From: Xanthomonas boreopolis
GTDB lineage: Bacteria; Pseudomonadota; Gammaproteobacteria; Xanthomonadales; Xanthomonadaceae
NCBI GenBank assembly: GCA_014654535.1
Contig: BNBA01000010.1
Coordinates: forward strand, 60,168-124,167
Reading direction: 5' to 3'
DNA length: 64,000 nt
In this document: positions 8,975 through 17,800 of the stretch, in pieces
Layout of the letters: each line of letters begins with the position of its first letter
How positions within the stretch are numbered: the first letter of the stretch is position 1
The notes under the pieces: model-generated
The model's input: only the letters and a program-made list of their open reading frames with translations
What the model was told of the DNA's origin: nothing
Database searches by the model: none
Program-made: the position numbers and the translations under genes

Positions 8975-9715
8975 TCAAGCGAACGGCGAAGGGCCGTAGA
9001 AACGCTCCAGGTGCGCCGCCACGTCCGGCATCTCCTTGCGCAACAACCCCGGCGCCGAAAAATGGTATTCGCTGGCGACGGCGAAGAACTCCTCCGGCGC
9101 CTCGGCCGCATAGGCGTCGATCGACGTATCGCGGCCGGCGTCCACCCGCCTGCAGAACGCGTCGTAGCTGCGCTGGAAATCGCGCGCCCACTCGCGCTGC
9201 CACTCGCGCGGCAGCAGCGGCGTGCCGTCGAGCACCCCATCGAGCGCATCGAGCTTGTGCGCCATCTCGTGCACCACCACGTTGTAGCCGGCGTTCGGGT
9301 CGGCGATGTCGGCGCGCACGTCGGCCCACGATACGATCAACGGTCCCTGCTCCCAGGCCTCGCCGATCAGCTCGTCCTCCCACTCGTGCAGCACGCCCGC
9401 CGCATCGACATGGCTGCGATGCACGCGGAACGCGTCCGGATAGACGATCAGCTGCGACCAGCCGCGCCAGCCGCCCGGTCCGAATTCCAGCAGCGGCAGG
9501 CAGCAGGTCGCGGCCAGCAACACCCGGTCGGCGTCCTCCAGCACGAGCCCGCCGATCGGCGAGAGGGTCTTTTCGCGGAGGAAGGCGGCGGTGAGCGCGC
9601 GCAGGCGTTCGGCGCGCGCCTCGTCGAGCGCGTGCAGCCACGCGCAACCTTCGCGGGCCGCGCGCCAGAGGGTCTCGTCGATCGTCGCCGGCCTGCGCCG
9701 GAACCAGCCGAACAC
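8975..9715 (-). CDS. mtfA: MtfA-type zinc-dependent peptidase (M90)
   Basis: A 246-residue cytosolic metallopeptidase. The HExxH zinc-binding motif is H149-E150-M-A-H153 in NVVVHEMAHKLD, followed by LDG...GTPLLP and a conserved EFFAVASEYHF segment supplying the likely third ligand (Glu). Length and domain order match MtfA, which in E. coli binds the glucose-operon repressor Mlc and has aminopeptidase activity. That regulatory partner is not visible here, so the peptidase activity is the safer part of the call. Confidence 0.9.
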   Translation of the reverse strand: MFGWFRRRPATIDETLWRAAREGCAWLHALDEARAERLRALTAAFLREKTLSPIGGLVLEDADRVLLAATCCLPLLEFGPGGWRGWSQLIVYPDAFRVHRSHVDAAGVLHEWEDELIGEAWEQGPLIVSWADVRADIADPNAGYNVVVHEMAHKLDALDGVLDGTPLLPREWQREWARDFQRSYDAFCRRVDAGRDTSIDAYAAEAPEEFFAVASEYHFSAPGLLRKEMPDVAAHLERFYGPSPFA

Positions 9716-9744
9716 GCCTTGGACTCAGCGCAACACGCCCTGGC

Positions 9745-10035
9745 TCAGCGGAACATGCCCGGCAGGAAGCTGTGCCAGCGCGGCATGCGCATGCGCGGGA
9801 CGACCAGGTCGCCGTCGTTGCCGCCGCCCTGGGTGGTGGAGCTGCGCGAGCGCGTGCCGTTGGCGTGCGCCGGCGGGGCGGAGTCGGTGTCGGGGGCGGC
9901 GCCGCGCGCGGCCGAGTGCGGTGCGTCCACGCAGGGGCCACGGTCGGGATCGGCATAGCTGCCCGACGCCGCCCAAGCCAGCGTCGGGGCCAGCAACAGG
10001 ATCAAGCAGGGAGCAACTCGGCGCATCGCGGACAT
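9745..10035 (-). CDS. Small exported protein of unknown function
   Basis: A 96-residue protein beginning MSAMRRVAPC with a hydrophobic core LILLLAPTLAWA and an Ala-X-Ala cleavage site. The mature part is Gly/Ser/Pro-rich with a basic C-terminus (RMRMPRWHSFLPGMFR). No family is recognised. The second Met (10026) is an alternative start. It lies upstream of and in the same direction as mtfA, 29 bases away, so the two may be cotranscribed. Confidence 0.6.
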   Translation of the reverse strand: MSAMRRVAPCLILLLAPTLAWAASGSYADPDRGPCVDAPHSAARGAAPDTDSAPPAHANGTRSRSSTTQGGGNDGDLVVPRMRMPRWHSFLPGMFR

Positions 10036-10175
10036 CCGGGTGGCAGGTAAGCGCCCGATTCTAGCGCGGTTTTCGCCCCTGGCGGCAAGCCGGCCGGGGC
10101 GGATCGGGGCCTGCGGTCCGCCAGGGCGGCCGCATCGCGCATAATTTCCCGATTCATCTGTGGATAGAACGCCTA

Positions 10176-11141
10176 GTGGACGATCGCGCACTGCTGGCAA
10201 GACTCGCCGCCGGACGCACGTCGGGGGACGCGCTCGCGCGCGAGTTCGGGCTGACCCGGGCCGCGGTCTGGAAGCGGATCCAGAACCTGCGGGCGGCCGG
10301 GGTCGAGATCGAGGGCCGGGCCGGGGACGGCTACGGCCTGGCGCATCCGCTCGAACTGCTGGATGCGCAGGCCATCACCGCCCGGTTGCCGGCCGCCGCG
10401 CGGGCCTCGCTGGCCGGGCTGGAGATCGCCTGGACGCTGGAGTCGACCAATACCGAGCTGTTGCGCCGGCCGGTACCGGCGCAGGGCGCGCAGGTGCTGC
10501 TGGCCGAGCGCCAGACCGGCGGCCGGGGGCGCCGGGGCCGCCAATGGGCGTCGCCGCTGGCTTCGCACATCTACCTCTCGCTGTCGCGGGGCTTCGCCGG
10601 CGGCCTGGCGCAGCTGGCCGGGCTCAGCCTGGCGATGGGCGTGGCCGCGGCCGAGGCGCTGCGCGCGGCGGGGTTCGCCCAGGTGGGGCTGAAGTGGCCC
10701 AACGACCTGCTCGCCGGGGGCGCCAAGCTGGGCGGGCTGCTGGTCGAGGGCGGCGGCGAGGTGGCCGGGCCGGCGCGGGCGGTGATCGGGCTGGGCCTCA
10801 ACGTGCACATGCCGGCGGCGTTCGCGACCGGGATCGGCCAGGCCTGGACCGACCTGGACACGCTGGCCGGGCAAGCGGTGTCGCGCAACCGCATCGTCGC
10901 CATGCTGCTGGCGGCCTTGCTGCCGGCGCTGGACGAGTTCGACGCCGGGGGACTGGCCCCGTTCCTGCCGCGCTATGCGGCGCTGGACCTGCTGGCCGGG
11001 CGAGCCGTGCGCATCGAGGAAGCGGGCGCGCTGTCCGAGGGCATCGCGCGCGGCCTGGCCGACGATGGCGCGTTGCGCATCGAGACGCCCGGTGGCATGC
11101 GCCACGTCCATGCCGGCGAAGTCAGCGTGAGGGCGCAATGA
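10176..11141 (+). CDS. birA: Biotin--[acetyl-CoA-carboxylase] ligase / biotin operon repressor
   Basis: A 321-residue bifunctional protein that activates biotin to biotinyl-AMP and attaches it to the carrier subunit of acetyl-CoA carboxylase. Residues 1-60 form an HTH (SGDALAREFGLTRAAVWKRI), so a repressor role is likely. The ligase domain carries the biotin-AMP loop GRGRRGRQW and the KWPNDLL motif, and the C-terminal domain follows. The start is GTG. The stop overlaps the ATG of coaX by four bases (ATGA), so the two are translationally coupled. Confidence 0.95.
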   Translation: MDDRALLARLAAGRTSGDALAREFGLTRAAVWKRIQNLRAAGVEIEGRAGDGYGLAHPLELLDAQAITARLPAAARASLAGLEIAWTLESTNTELLRRPVPAQGAQVLLAERQTGGRGRRGRQWASPLASHIYLSLSRGFAGGLAQLAGLSLAMGVAAAEALRAAGFAQVGLKWPNDLLAGGAKLGGLLVEGGGEVAGPARAVIGLGLNVHMPAAFATGIGQAWTDLDTLAGQAVSRNRIVAMLLAALLPALDEFDAGGLAPFLPRYAALDLLAGRAVRIEEAGALSEGIARGLADDGALRIETPGGMRHVHAGEVSVRAQ

Positions 11142-11872
11142 GCCAGTGGTTGTTCGACCTGGGGAATTCCCGTTTCAAGTTCGCGCCGCTGCAGGGCGAT
11201 CGCGCCGGCGACGTGCAGGCGTGGGCGCACGGCGCCGAGGCGATGGACGCCGGCCTGCTCGCGGCGCTGCCGACCGGCGAGGTGGCGTACGTCGCCAGCG
11301 TGGCCTCGGCCGCGCTCACGGCGCGCATGCTGCAGGTGCTCGGCGAGCGCTTCGGCGAAGTGCGCGTGGCGCGCACCGCCGCCGAGTGCGCCGGAGTGCG
11401 CATCGCCTACGCCGAACCTGCGCGCTTCGGCGTGGACCGTTTCCTGGCGCTGCTGGGCGTGCGTGGCGAAGGCCCGGTGCTGGTGGCCGGCGTCGGCACC
11501 GCGCTGACGATCGACGTGCTGGATGCCGACGGGCTGCATCGCGGCGGTCGCATTTCCGCCTCGCCCACGACGATGCGCGAAGCCCTGCACGCGCGTGCGG
11601 CGCAGTTGCCGGCGCAGGGCGGCGAGTACGCCGAGTTCGCCAACGACACGGCCGACGCGCTGGCGTCGGGGTGCGACGGCGCGGCGGTCGCGCTGGTCGA
11701 GCGCAGCCTGGCGCAAGCCGAGGCGCTGCTGCAGGCGCCGGTGCGGCTGGTGCTGCACGGCGGCGGCGCGCCGGCGCTGCTGCCGTTGCTGCCGCAGGCC
11801 ATGCATCGCCCGCCGCTGGTACTGGACGGACTGGCGACCTGGGCGGGCTACCACCCTGCGCCACGCGGCTAG
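11138..11872 (+). CDS. coaX: Type III pantothenate kinase
   Basis: A 244-residue kinase for the first step of coenzyme A synthesis. The N-terminal phosphate-binding segment is LFDLGNSRFKFA; the second is RFGVDRFLALLG, and GVGTALTIDVLD with its catalytic Asp follows. These are the ASKHA-fold motifs of CoaX. Length is normal. Coupled to birA by a four-base overlap, a common gene order in this group. Confidence 0.95.
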   Translation: MSQWLFDLGNSRFKFAPLQGDRAGDVQAWAHGAEAMDAGLLAALPTGEVAYVASVASAALTARMLQVLGERFGEVRVARTAAECAGVRIAYAEPARFGVDRFLALLGVRGEGPVLVAGVGTALTIDVLDADGLHRGGRISASPTTMREALHARAAQLPAQGGEYAEFANDTADALASGCDGAAVALVERSLAQAEALLQAPVRLVLHGGGAPALLPLLPQAMHRPPLVLDGLATWAGYHPAPRG

Positions 11873-11922
11873 CGGCCGGTATCCGCGCCCCAAGGTCCCG
11901 CAACACGCTCTAGAATCCGCCG

Positions 11923-12618
11923 ATGCTCGTACGCGCCCTCATCGTCGTTCTGGCCATCCTCAACCTGGGCGTGGCGCTGTGGTGGTTGTCGCGCCCGGAC
12001 GCTGCGCCGGCCGTGCCGCCGGTCGCAGGCCATCCCGCCGGCGTGGCGACGCTGGAGCTTGCCGGTCCCGCCGATGCGTCCGCGACGCCTGCCGTGGAGG
12101 CGCCCGCCGCGACCGCGCAGGCGGAACCGGCGCCATCTCCGGCGGCCAATGCCGCGCCGCCGGCCGAACCGGAGGCGCGTTGCCTGAGCCTGGGCCCCTA
12201 TGCGACGCAGGCCGAGGCGCAGGCTGCGCTGGGCCGCGCCGGTGCGTTGCTGGAGAAAGGCCGCCTGCGCGAGGAACACGCCGACGCCAGCGGCGGCTAC
12301 CGGGTACTGATGCCGTCGGTCGGCGATCGCGCCATGGCGCAGGCGATCGCCAAGCGCATCGCCGAAGCGGGACTGGGCGATTACTACGTGATCAGCAAGG
12401 GCGAGGACAACACCGTCGCCCTCGGCCAGTACCGCAGTCGCGAAGGCGCCGAGCGGCGATTGGCCGAGCTGAAGGCGAAGGGGTTCTCGGCCGAACTGGT
12501 CGTCAACGGCCAATCGCGCTGGTGGATCGACGCGCGCACCCGCGCGCCGGGCAAGTCCTTGCCGGCGGCGCTGGGCGCGCCGCGCCAGCGTTCGCTGGAT
12601 TGCGCGGCCATGCGCTAG
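11923..12618 (+). CDS. SPOR-domain inner-membrane protein
   Basis: A 231-residue protein with one N-terminal membrane segment (residues 4-22), a long Ala/Pro/Glu-rich periplasmic linker and a C-terminal SPOR-like domain (about 90-200, with CLSLGPYATQAEAQAAL and a repeated VALGQYRSREGAERRLAEL unit). SPOR domains bind peptidoglycan stripped of stem peptides at division sites, so a role in cell division or wall turnover is likely. It is the last host protein before the tRNA. Confidence 0.85.
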   Translation: MLVRALIVVLAILNLGVALWWLSRPDAAPAVPPVAGHPAGVATLELAGPADASATPAVEAPAATAQAEPAPSPAANAAPPAEPEARCLSLGPYATQAEAQAALGRAGALLEKGRLREEHADASGGYRVLMPSVGDRAMAQAIAKRIAEAGLGDYYVISKGEDNTVALGQYRSREGAERRLAELKAKGFSAELVVNGQSRWWIDARTRAPGKSLPAALGAPRQRSLDCAAMR

Positions 12619-12634
12619 AATGCCGGGCTCCCGT

Positions 12635-12710
12635 GCCGGTATAGCTCAGTCGGTAGAGCAACCGCCTTGTAAGCGGTAGGTCCCCAGTTCGAATCCGGGT
12701 GCCGGCACCA
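12635..12710 (+). tRNA. tRNA-Thr (UGU anticodon), prophage attachment gene
   Basis: A full cloverleaf of 76 bases with encoded CCA: acceptor stem GCCGGTA/TGCCGGC, D stem GCTC/GAGC, anticodon stem ACCGC/GCGGT with loop CTTGTAA (anticodon TGT, reads ACA), and T loop TTCGAAT. The A-C pair in the T stem also occurs in E. coli tRNA-Thr. An integrase gene starts 152 bases downstream, so the 3' half of this gene is the probable attB/attL core. Confidence 0.97.
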
Positions 12711-12742
12711 TCTCCTCCCTTTTGCGGGATGCTGGTCCTCCA

Positions 12743-12826
12743 CGAATCGCCCGGATTCGCCCGCTATTCAATGGCTTGGCGGTAGATCGGGATTGGTAAC
12801 CGGCCCGAATTGCCCGAGTTCGCCCG
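12743..12826. repeat. Pair of 21-bp direct repeats next to attL, candidate integrase arm sites
   Basis: Two 21-base direct repeats (12743-12763 and 12806-12826) differ at three positions. Each is itself built of two half units ending in CGCCCG (CGAATCGCCCG plus GATTCGCCCG in the first copy). They lie between tRNA-Thr and the integrase gene, 63 bases apart start to start. Arm-type integrase sites commonly sit here as direct repeats. Confidence 0.55.
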
Positions 12827-12862
12827 TACCCATTCCCCAAAATTTCCCCATACGATGCAGCC

Positions 12863-13834
12863 ATGGCTAGCATCCAGAAATCAGGGAACAAGTACCGGGT
12901 CCAGGTGTACGTTAATGGCGTGCGGGACTCAACAACGAAAGCAACGCGCCAGGAAGCCGCACAATGGGCCCTGGAGCGTGAGGCGGAGCTTCGCGGCACT
13001 AGGTTGCCAGATAAGACTTTCGATGACGCGATCAAGCGCTATGAGGCCGAGGTCGCGCCTGCCCGGGGCGGGTCCCGATGGGAGTTCGTGCGGCTGAGGT
13101 CCCTACGCCGTGATCCACTGGCCCAGCGACGCATCGCTGCACTCGGCCCGGACGACTTTTCCACATGGCGCGACAACCGGCTCACAGAAGTGAAGCCCGG
13201 GACCGTGGCGCGCGAAATGAATCTGCTGCGTTCAGTGCTTGAGGTTGCCCGGCGGGATTGGCGCTGGATTCGCGAAAACCCTATGCGGGATGTGCGCTGG
13301 CCCAAGACCCCGAAAGGTCGTGCGCGCAGGATCACGGATGAGGAAGTTCAGGCCCTGGCCGAGGCATTCGGGGTATGGGACAAGCTGCGGTCCGATACGG
13401 CTATCCAGCGCACCGGCTTGGCGTTTCTGTTCGCATTGGAGACCGCTATGCGCTCAGGCGAAATTCTCTCGCTGACGTGGCCTAACATCCATCTTGACTC
13501 TCAGTATGTTCACCTGCCCAAGACCAAGAATGGCGACTCGCGCGACGTTCCACTCTCCCGCCGCGCTTGCGACATCCTGCGTGCGCTGCCACTAGGGTTC
13601 GGCCCAGTTTTCCAGCTTGATGACCAAGTTCGCGATGTGCTGTGGCGCCGGATCAGAGATAAAACGCCGCATCGCGACATCCATTTCCATGACAGCCGAG
13701 CCGAAGCGATCTGGCGCCTCTCAAAAAAGCTGGATGTTCTCCAGCTGGCCAGGGTCATCGGCCACCGCGACCTAAAGTCTTTAATGATCTACTACAATGA
13801 GCCAGCGTCATCGCTTGCTAAGCGGCTCGGCTGA
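12863..13834 (+). CDS. int: Tyrosine-recombinase phage integrase
   Basis: A 323-residue site-specific recombinase that integrates the phage at tRNA-Thr. The N-terminus (ASIQKSGNKYRVQVYVNGVR) is the arm-binding AP2-like domain. The catalytic domain holds Arg197 (ETAMRSGEIL), Lys222 in the beta hairpin, His276-x-x-Arg279 (HFHDSRAEA, a variant of the usual HDLRH), His301 (IGHRDL) and the nucleophile Tyr310 or Tyr311. It reads away from the tRNA into the prophage. The 3' end overlaps the convergent excisionase-like gene by 17 bases. Confidence 0.95.
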   Translation: MASIQKSGNKYRVQVYVNGVRDSTTKATRQEAAQWALEREAELRGTRLPDKTFDDAIKRYEAEVAPARGGSRWEFVRLRSLRRDPLAQRRIAALGPDDFSTWRDNRLTEVKPGTVAREMNLLRSVLEVARRDWRWIRENPMRDVRWPKTPKGRARRITDEEVQALAEAFGVWDKLRSDTAIQRTGLAFLFALETAMRSGEILSLTWPNIHLDSQYVHLPKTKNGDSRDVPLSRRACDILRALPLGFGPVFQLDDQVRDVLWRRIRDKTPHRDIHFHDSRAEAIWRLSKKLDVLQLARVIGHRDLKSLMIYYNEPASSLAKRLG

Positions 13835-14078
13835 TCTTCCTTTCATCCTCCGCCCATCGATCAACCTCGGATTTCTTCCACTTCTTCTCGTTACCGATTG
13901 TTAGCGGCACTGGGAAGCTGGGGCGACAGGCTACGCGCTCCAGGAATCCTCGGCGGTTAGGCTTGCCCTCCGGGGTAATCAGCCCGAGAAAAACTGCGCA
14001 TGCGTCGGCATTGAGCCAGCGATCGCCCGCAACCATTGCAGCAAGGGCTGCCAATACGTCTTTTTCAGCCGCTCCCAT
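13818..14078 (-). CDS. Small DNA-binding protein, excisionase candidate
   Basis: An 86-residue protein with a winged-HTH-like layout: WLNADACAVFLGLITPEGKPNR followed by FLERVACRPSFP and KKWKKSEVDRWAED, the last typical of MerR/AlpA/Xis-type proteins that end in a basic segment preceding the second helix. It is convergent with and overlaps int, as expected for an excision module. An AGGAGG sits almost directly against the chosen ATG, tighter than normal, so the start is uncertain. Confidence 0.55.
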   Translation of the reverse strand: MGAAEKDVLAALAAMVAGDRWLNADACAVFLGLITPEGKPNRRGFLERVACRPSFPVPLTIGNEKKWKKSEVDRWAEDERKISRAA

Positions 14079-14682
14079 TCCTTCCTCCTTCCAGCGCGGC
14101 CCACGTCAGCGGGTGCTGGGCCCTCTTGATTCGCTCACGCGCCGTGTCGTAATGCACGCCGAGGCGTTCTGCTATCTGCCGCGTCGTGTAGAGCCGCCCG
14201 TCGATTACGGACTCCCGCGCGAGTTCGAGCGGCTCGTTGCTGCCGTCGTCTTCGTACTTGTCCGCTTCGTCGCGCAGGAATGGCAAGGCTCGCTCCAGCA
14301 GTGGGAGAACGTCTTCCGGCACTGCCTGCTTCAGCTCACGAATTGCGGAAACAATTTCGATGCTGCCGTTCGCGGATTCTTTATCCTCATCGTCGAAGCC
14401 AAGTTCGTCCTGCACATCGTTGATAATGTCCAGCAGCATTTCGGTGAACCGTCGATCCAAAGTGTCCTGCGACTCGGGACTGGCCTCTAGTTCGGAAACA
14501 GCTGCATACTGAGCGTCAACCCATTCGTCACGCTCGCGCAGGGCGGCGACGATGGCAGAAATTGCAGCGTCCATCGATACGGTGCCACTCAGATTCCAAG
14601 ATAGGTCATGGCCGACCTGAGCCTCGAGTAGGTGCCGGGCGTGCTTGAAATAGATCTCATCCATTGCTGTAGTGCTGGTCAT
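14065..14682 (-). CDS. HTH protein of unknown function in the leftward operon
   Basis: A 205-residue acidic protein. Residues 1-150 are mostly helical and Glu/Asp-rich; residues 160-190 contain a clear HTH (LYTTRQIAERLGVHYDTARERIKRAQ). An AGGAGGAAGGC ribosome-binding site precedes the ATG. Its start overlaps the stop of the upstream coiled-coil gene (ATGA) and its end overlaps the excisionase-like gene by 14 bases. It may regulate excision or the operon; the family is not recognised. Confidence 0.65.
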   Translation of the reverse strand: MTSTTAMDEIYFKHARHLLEAQVGHDLSWNLSGTVSMDAAISAIVAALRERDEWVDAQYAAVSELEASPESQDTLDRRFTEMLLDIINDVQDELGFDDEDKESANGSIEIVSAIRELKQAVPEDVLPLLERALPFLRDEADKYEDDGSNEPLELARESVIDGRLYTTRQIAERLGVHYDTARERIKRAQHPLTWAALEGGRNGSG

Positions 14683-14846
14683 GCCTTCCTCCTGAAAATT
14701 CGCTGCCACCACGGGGTGCGCAGGCGTTCGATGTCGGCGCGGAGCCGGATGTTCTCCTCTGCCAGCTGTGCGATGTGCTCGCGCAGCTGGTCCTTGGTGG
14801 GTTGGAGCATTCGGCGCGGCGGCCGGTGGAATAGCTCGTTCGTCAT
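14679..14846 (-). CDS. 55-residue coiled-coil peptide
   Basis: A short protein (MTNELFHRPPRRMLQPTKDQ...) with a leucine-zipper-like helix in the middle (LREHIAQLAEENIRLRADIE) and a basic aromatic end (TPWWQRIFRRKA). It overlaps the upstream helicase-methyltransferase stop and the downstream HTH gene start by four bases each, and its 3' end supplies the ribosome-binding site of the next gene. Tight coupling supports a real gene; function unknown, perhaps a subunit or inhibitor working with its neighbours. Confidence 0.6.
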   Translation of the reverse strand: MTNELFHRPPRRMLQPTKDQLREHIAQLAEENIRLRADIERLRTPWWQRIFRRKA

Positions 14847-17800
14847 GCAGCGTGGGCCTGGTTATCGGGCTCGAGCGTGGCGAACAGGTCCGGCATGGCC
14901 AGCTCGCGCTCCATCGCCTGCAGGTAGCGCACCCCGTCCATGAAGTAGCCGGTGTTGAGCTCGCTGGCGCGGCCGCGGCGCCCGAGCTTGAGGGCCCGAT
15001 AGGGCACGGTGAACAGGCCGCCGAACGGGTCATAGACCTCCTCGCCGGGGCTGCTGTACCGCTCGATCAACCGGTCCACGATGTCGAACTGCAGAGGGCA
15101 GTTCTTCACGATCAGGCCCTCGGCTGTGTAGGAGTTGTCCTCCGCGACGTGCAGGTTCCACGTCTCCGCCTGCCCTGCGGGCGTCACCGACGAGACCTTC
15201 TTCCAAGCTCCGTCATCGAGGATGAACGGGCGCTTCCGGGAGACCTTCGCGACGTCGTCAAACGACAAGATCCAGTCCTGCCGCATCTGAACCTCGCGGC
15301 CCTGAATGGCTCCCCGACGCTCACCGCGGCCCGCGTAAAGCGTCGGCACCGTGTCGTGGACACGCTGCGCGAGGACGGCGATGCCGAGCAACAGATCGCG
15401 CGACACGCTCGAGGTTGACCAACGCTGCCGGATCGGGTTGTAGTGCCCGTCCCCGGCTAGGTAGCCGCTTAGGAGTTCGCCGGCGTTGTCCTTCGACAGC
15501 GTGAATGCGCGAGGCGGCAGATGCTTGCCAGTCACGCCACGGCCGCACTCGTCGAGGATCGTGCGCAGTTCACCTCGCGGGTCGCGGAGCCGGATCTGGA
15601 TCGCGGTGCCCGTGTCGACCGGTTTGGCAGCCAGGTCGCCCAGCACGCTGAGCATCTCCTCCACCTCGTGTCGTCCGCAGGAGATAACCGCAGCCCCGTG
15701 CGCGTCCCGGTGTCCGTCAGCCAGCCAGCGGCCCACGATCCACCAGGTACGGCCGTCCACGCTGCCGTCGTCGTCCACGGGAGGGAGCTTGAGGTTGACG
15801 TAGTCGCCCTCCACGTCAGCGGCGGGAACCCACTCAGGCGTCGCGTTCTCCGCGGCGTCGCGCTCGCGCTTCTTCCCCGAGACCTGCCGGGTCCAGATCT
15901 TGTGCGTCGGAGTGAGGGTGATCCCCGGGACGCCCTGGGCACGCAGCGTCACGACGTCCGCGGAGTCCGCGGTCTTCCGCACAGCGAGAACCGGGCGCCA
16001 GCGGCCCATGTGGGTCAGCGTGTGCTCACCGACTCGGACATCCTGAATCGGGACATAGCCGCGCTCTTTCGTGAGCACGCGGGAGTCCCGCGCGAGGCAG
16101 ATGTGGTTCTCCAGGCCCTTCTTCGTCTGCTCGCCGTTGAGCGTCAGCATGCGGTTGACGTCGTGCCAGACGTCGGGGTGGTGGCTGCCCGGCGCCAGGC
16201 TCATGAAGCTCGACGGCAGCGCGCCGCGCGCTTCCAGCTCCTCGCCGATGCGCACATGGGTCTCGTAGTCGTAGATGTCGCGCAGGCTGTACTCGGTATA
16301 GAGCTTTGCCAGCTTGTCCGGCCCCAACTGCGCCAGCTCGTCGGCGGTCAGCATCCGGTTGCCGCTCGATCGCCAGAACGCATGCGCGTCGATCTGCCAG
16401 CGCGCCAGGCTGTAGTCCGTGGCGCCGCGTCGGCCTTTGCTGACCGGCTGATCCGCGTAGCCGCGCGAGCGGTCGGTCTGCGGCTTGTGCAGCAGGATCA
16501 CGTACTCGGGCGAACCGACGCCCATCTTCGTGCCGTCCTTCAGCATCTCCGAGTAGCTGAGGCGGTAGGTCTGGTTGTTCTCCCGGACCACGTCTGTCAC
16601 CACGGTGATCATGCCCAGGTAGTCGAAGCCGTGGCTTCGGTAGTGGAAGATCGTCTCGGCGTGGAACGGGCTGACCGTCGGCAGGCCTGCGCCGGTCACG
16701 TTGCCGAACTGGATGCGGTCCTTGACGTGGATCGCCGCGATCCGGCCCGGGCGCAGCACTCGCAAAAGCTCCGGCGTCAGGTGGTCCATCTGCGCCCAGA
16801 AGTGGGCATTGTCGTCGGTGTGGCCGAAGTCGTTGTAGCTCGGGCTGTACTCGTAGTGGTTCGAGAACGGGATGGACGTGACGATCAGGTCCACGCTGTT
16901 CTCGGCCATGCGCCGCGTCTCCTCGACGCAGTCGTTGTTGGCGACCAGCCAGCCCTGCCCGCTGGCCTCGATGCGCTCCACGCCGATGGAGCGTGTCAGC
17001 ACCTGCGCCATAGCGGCCTCGCTGAGGCCGTACTGTTTGATGATTTCGCTCATGCGTTCCCGCATCTCCGTGTCTCGTTTCCACTTTTCCAGCAGGTCGG
17101 ACAGCACTTCCCGTTCGGATTCGGCATAGACGATCCAGATCTCGACCGGGAATGGCTGCTGAAACCGCTGGATGCGGTAGATGGCTTGGATGAAGTCGTT
17201 GAACTTGTGCCCGATGCCGGCGAACACAGCCAGGTGGCAATGCCGCTGGAAGTTGCAGCCGCTGCCGGCGATCACCGGTTTGGCCGAAAGCTTCGCGATC
17301 CGGCCCTCGCTGAAGTCGATGACGGCCTGCTCCCGCTCTTCTAGGTCCTGGTCGCCGAAGATGCTCACGGCATCTGGAATCGCCGCTTGCAGCGCGTGCC
17401 GCTCGGCCTCGAGGTCGTGCCAGATCAACCAGTGTTCCGTCGGCCGGCTCTCGACGATGTCGCGTACAGCCGCCACTCGGGCGGGGATGGTGTCCCGCTT
17501 TTCCCTGGCGGCATCGACGACGCCGAGCGCAGCATCCCGGAACAGCTTGCCCTGTCCGTCGCGCTCGGTCCCGGCGCCGGTGTGGTCGACCGGCACCTCG
17601 ACGTAGTGCACCGTCAGCTCCGGCAGGTCGTAACCCTCGTCGCTGTAGCCGAGGTCCGACGGCCGCTGTAGGAACAGCGCCCAGCTCGCCACCCACAACC
17701 AGAACTCGCGCTCCTTGTGCGGATACAGGGTCAGGTTGTTGGCCTGCGTGCTGTCGCGCTTGAACCAGCGTGTGAGCGCCTGCCCGGTATCCATGATGCC

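Noticed and set aside
15521..17344. Rightward 607-residue frame opposite the helicase-methyltransferase
   Set aside because: No start signal and shadow composition; the leftward frame has clear domains.
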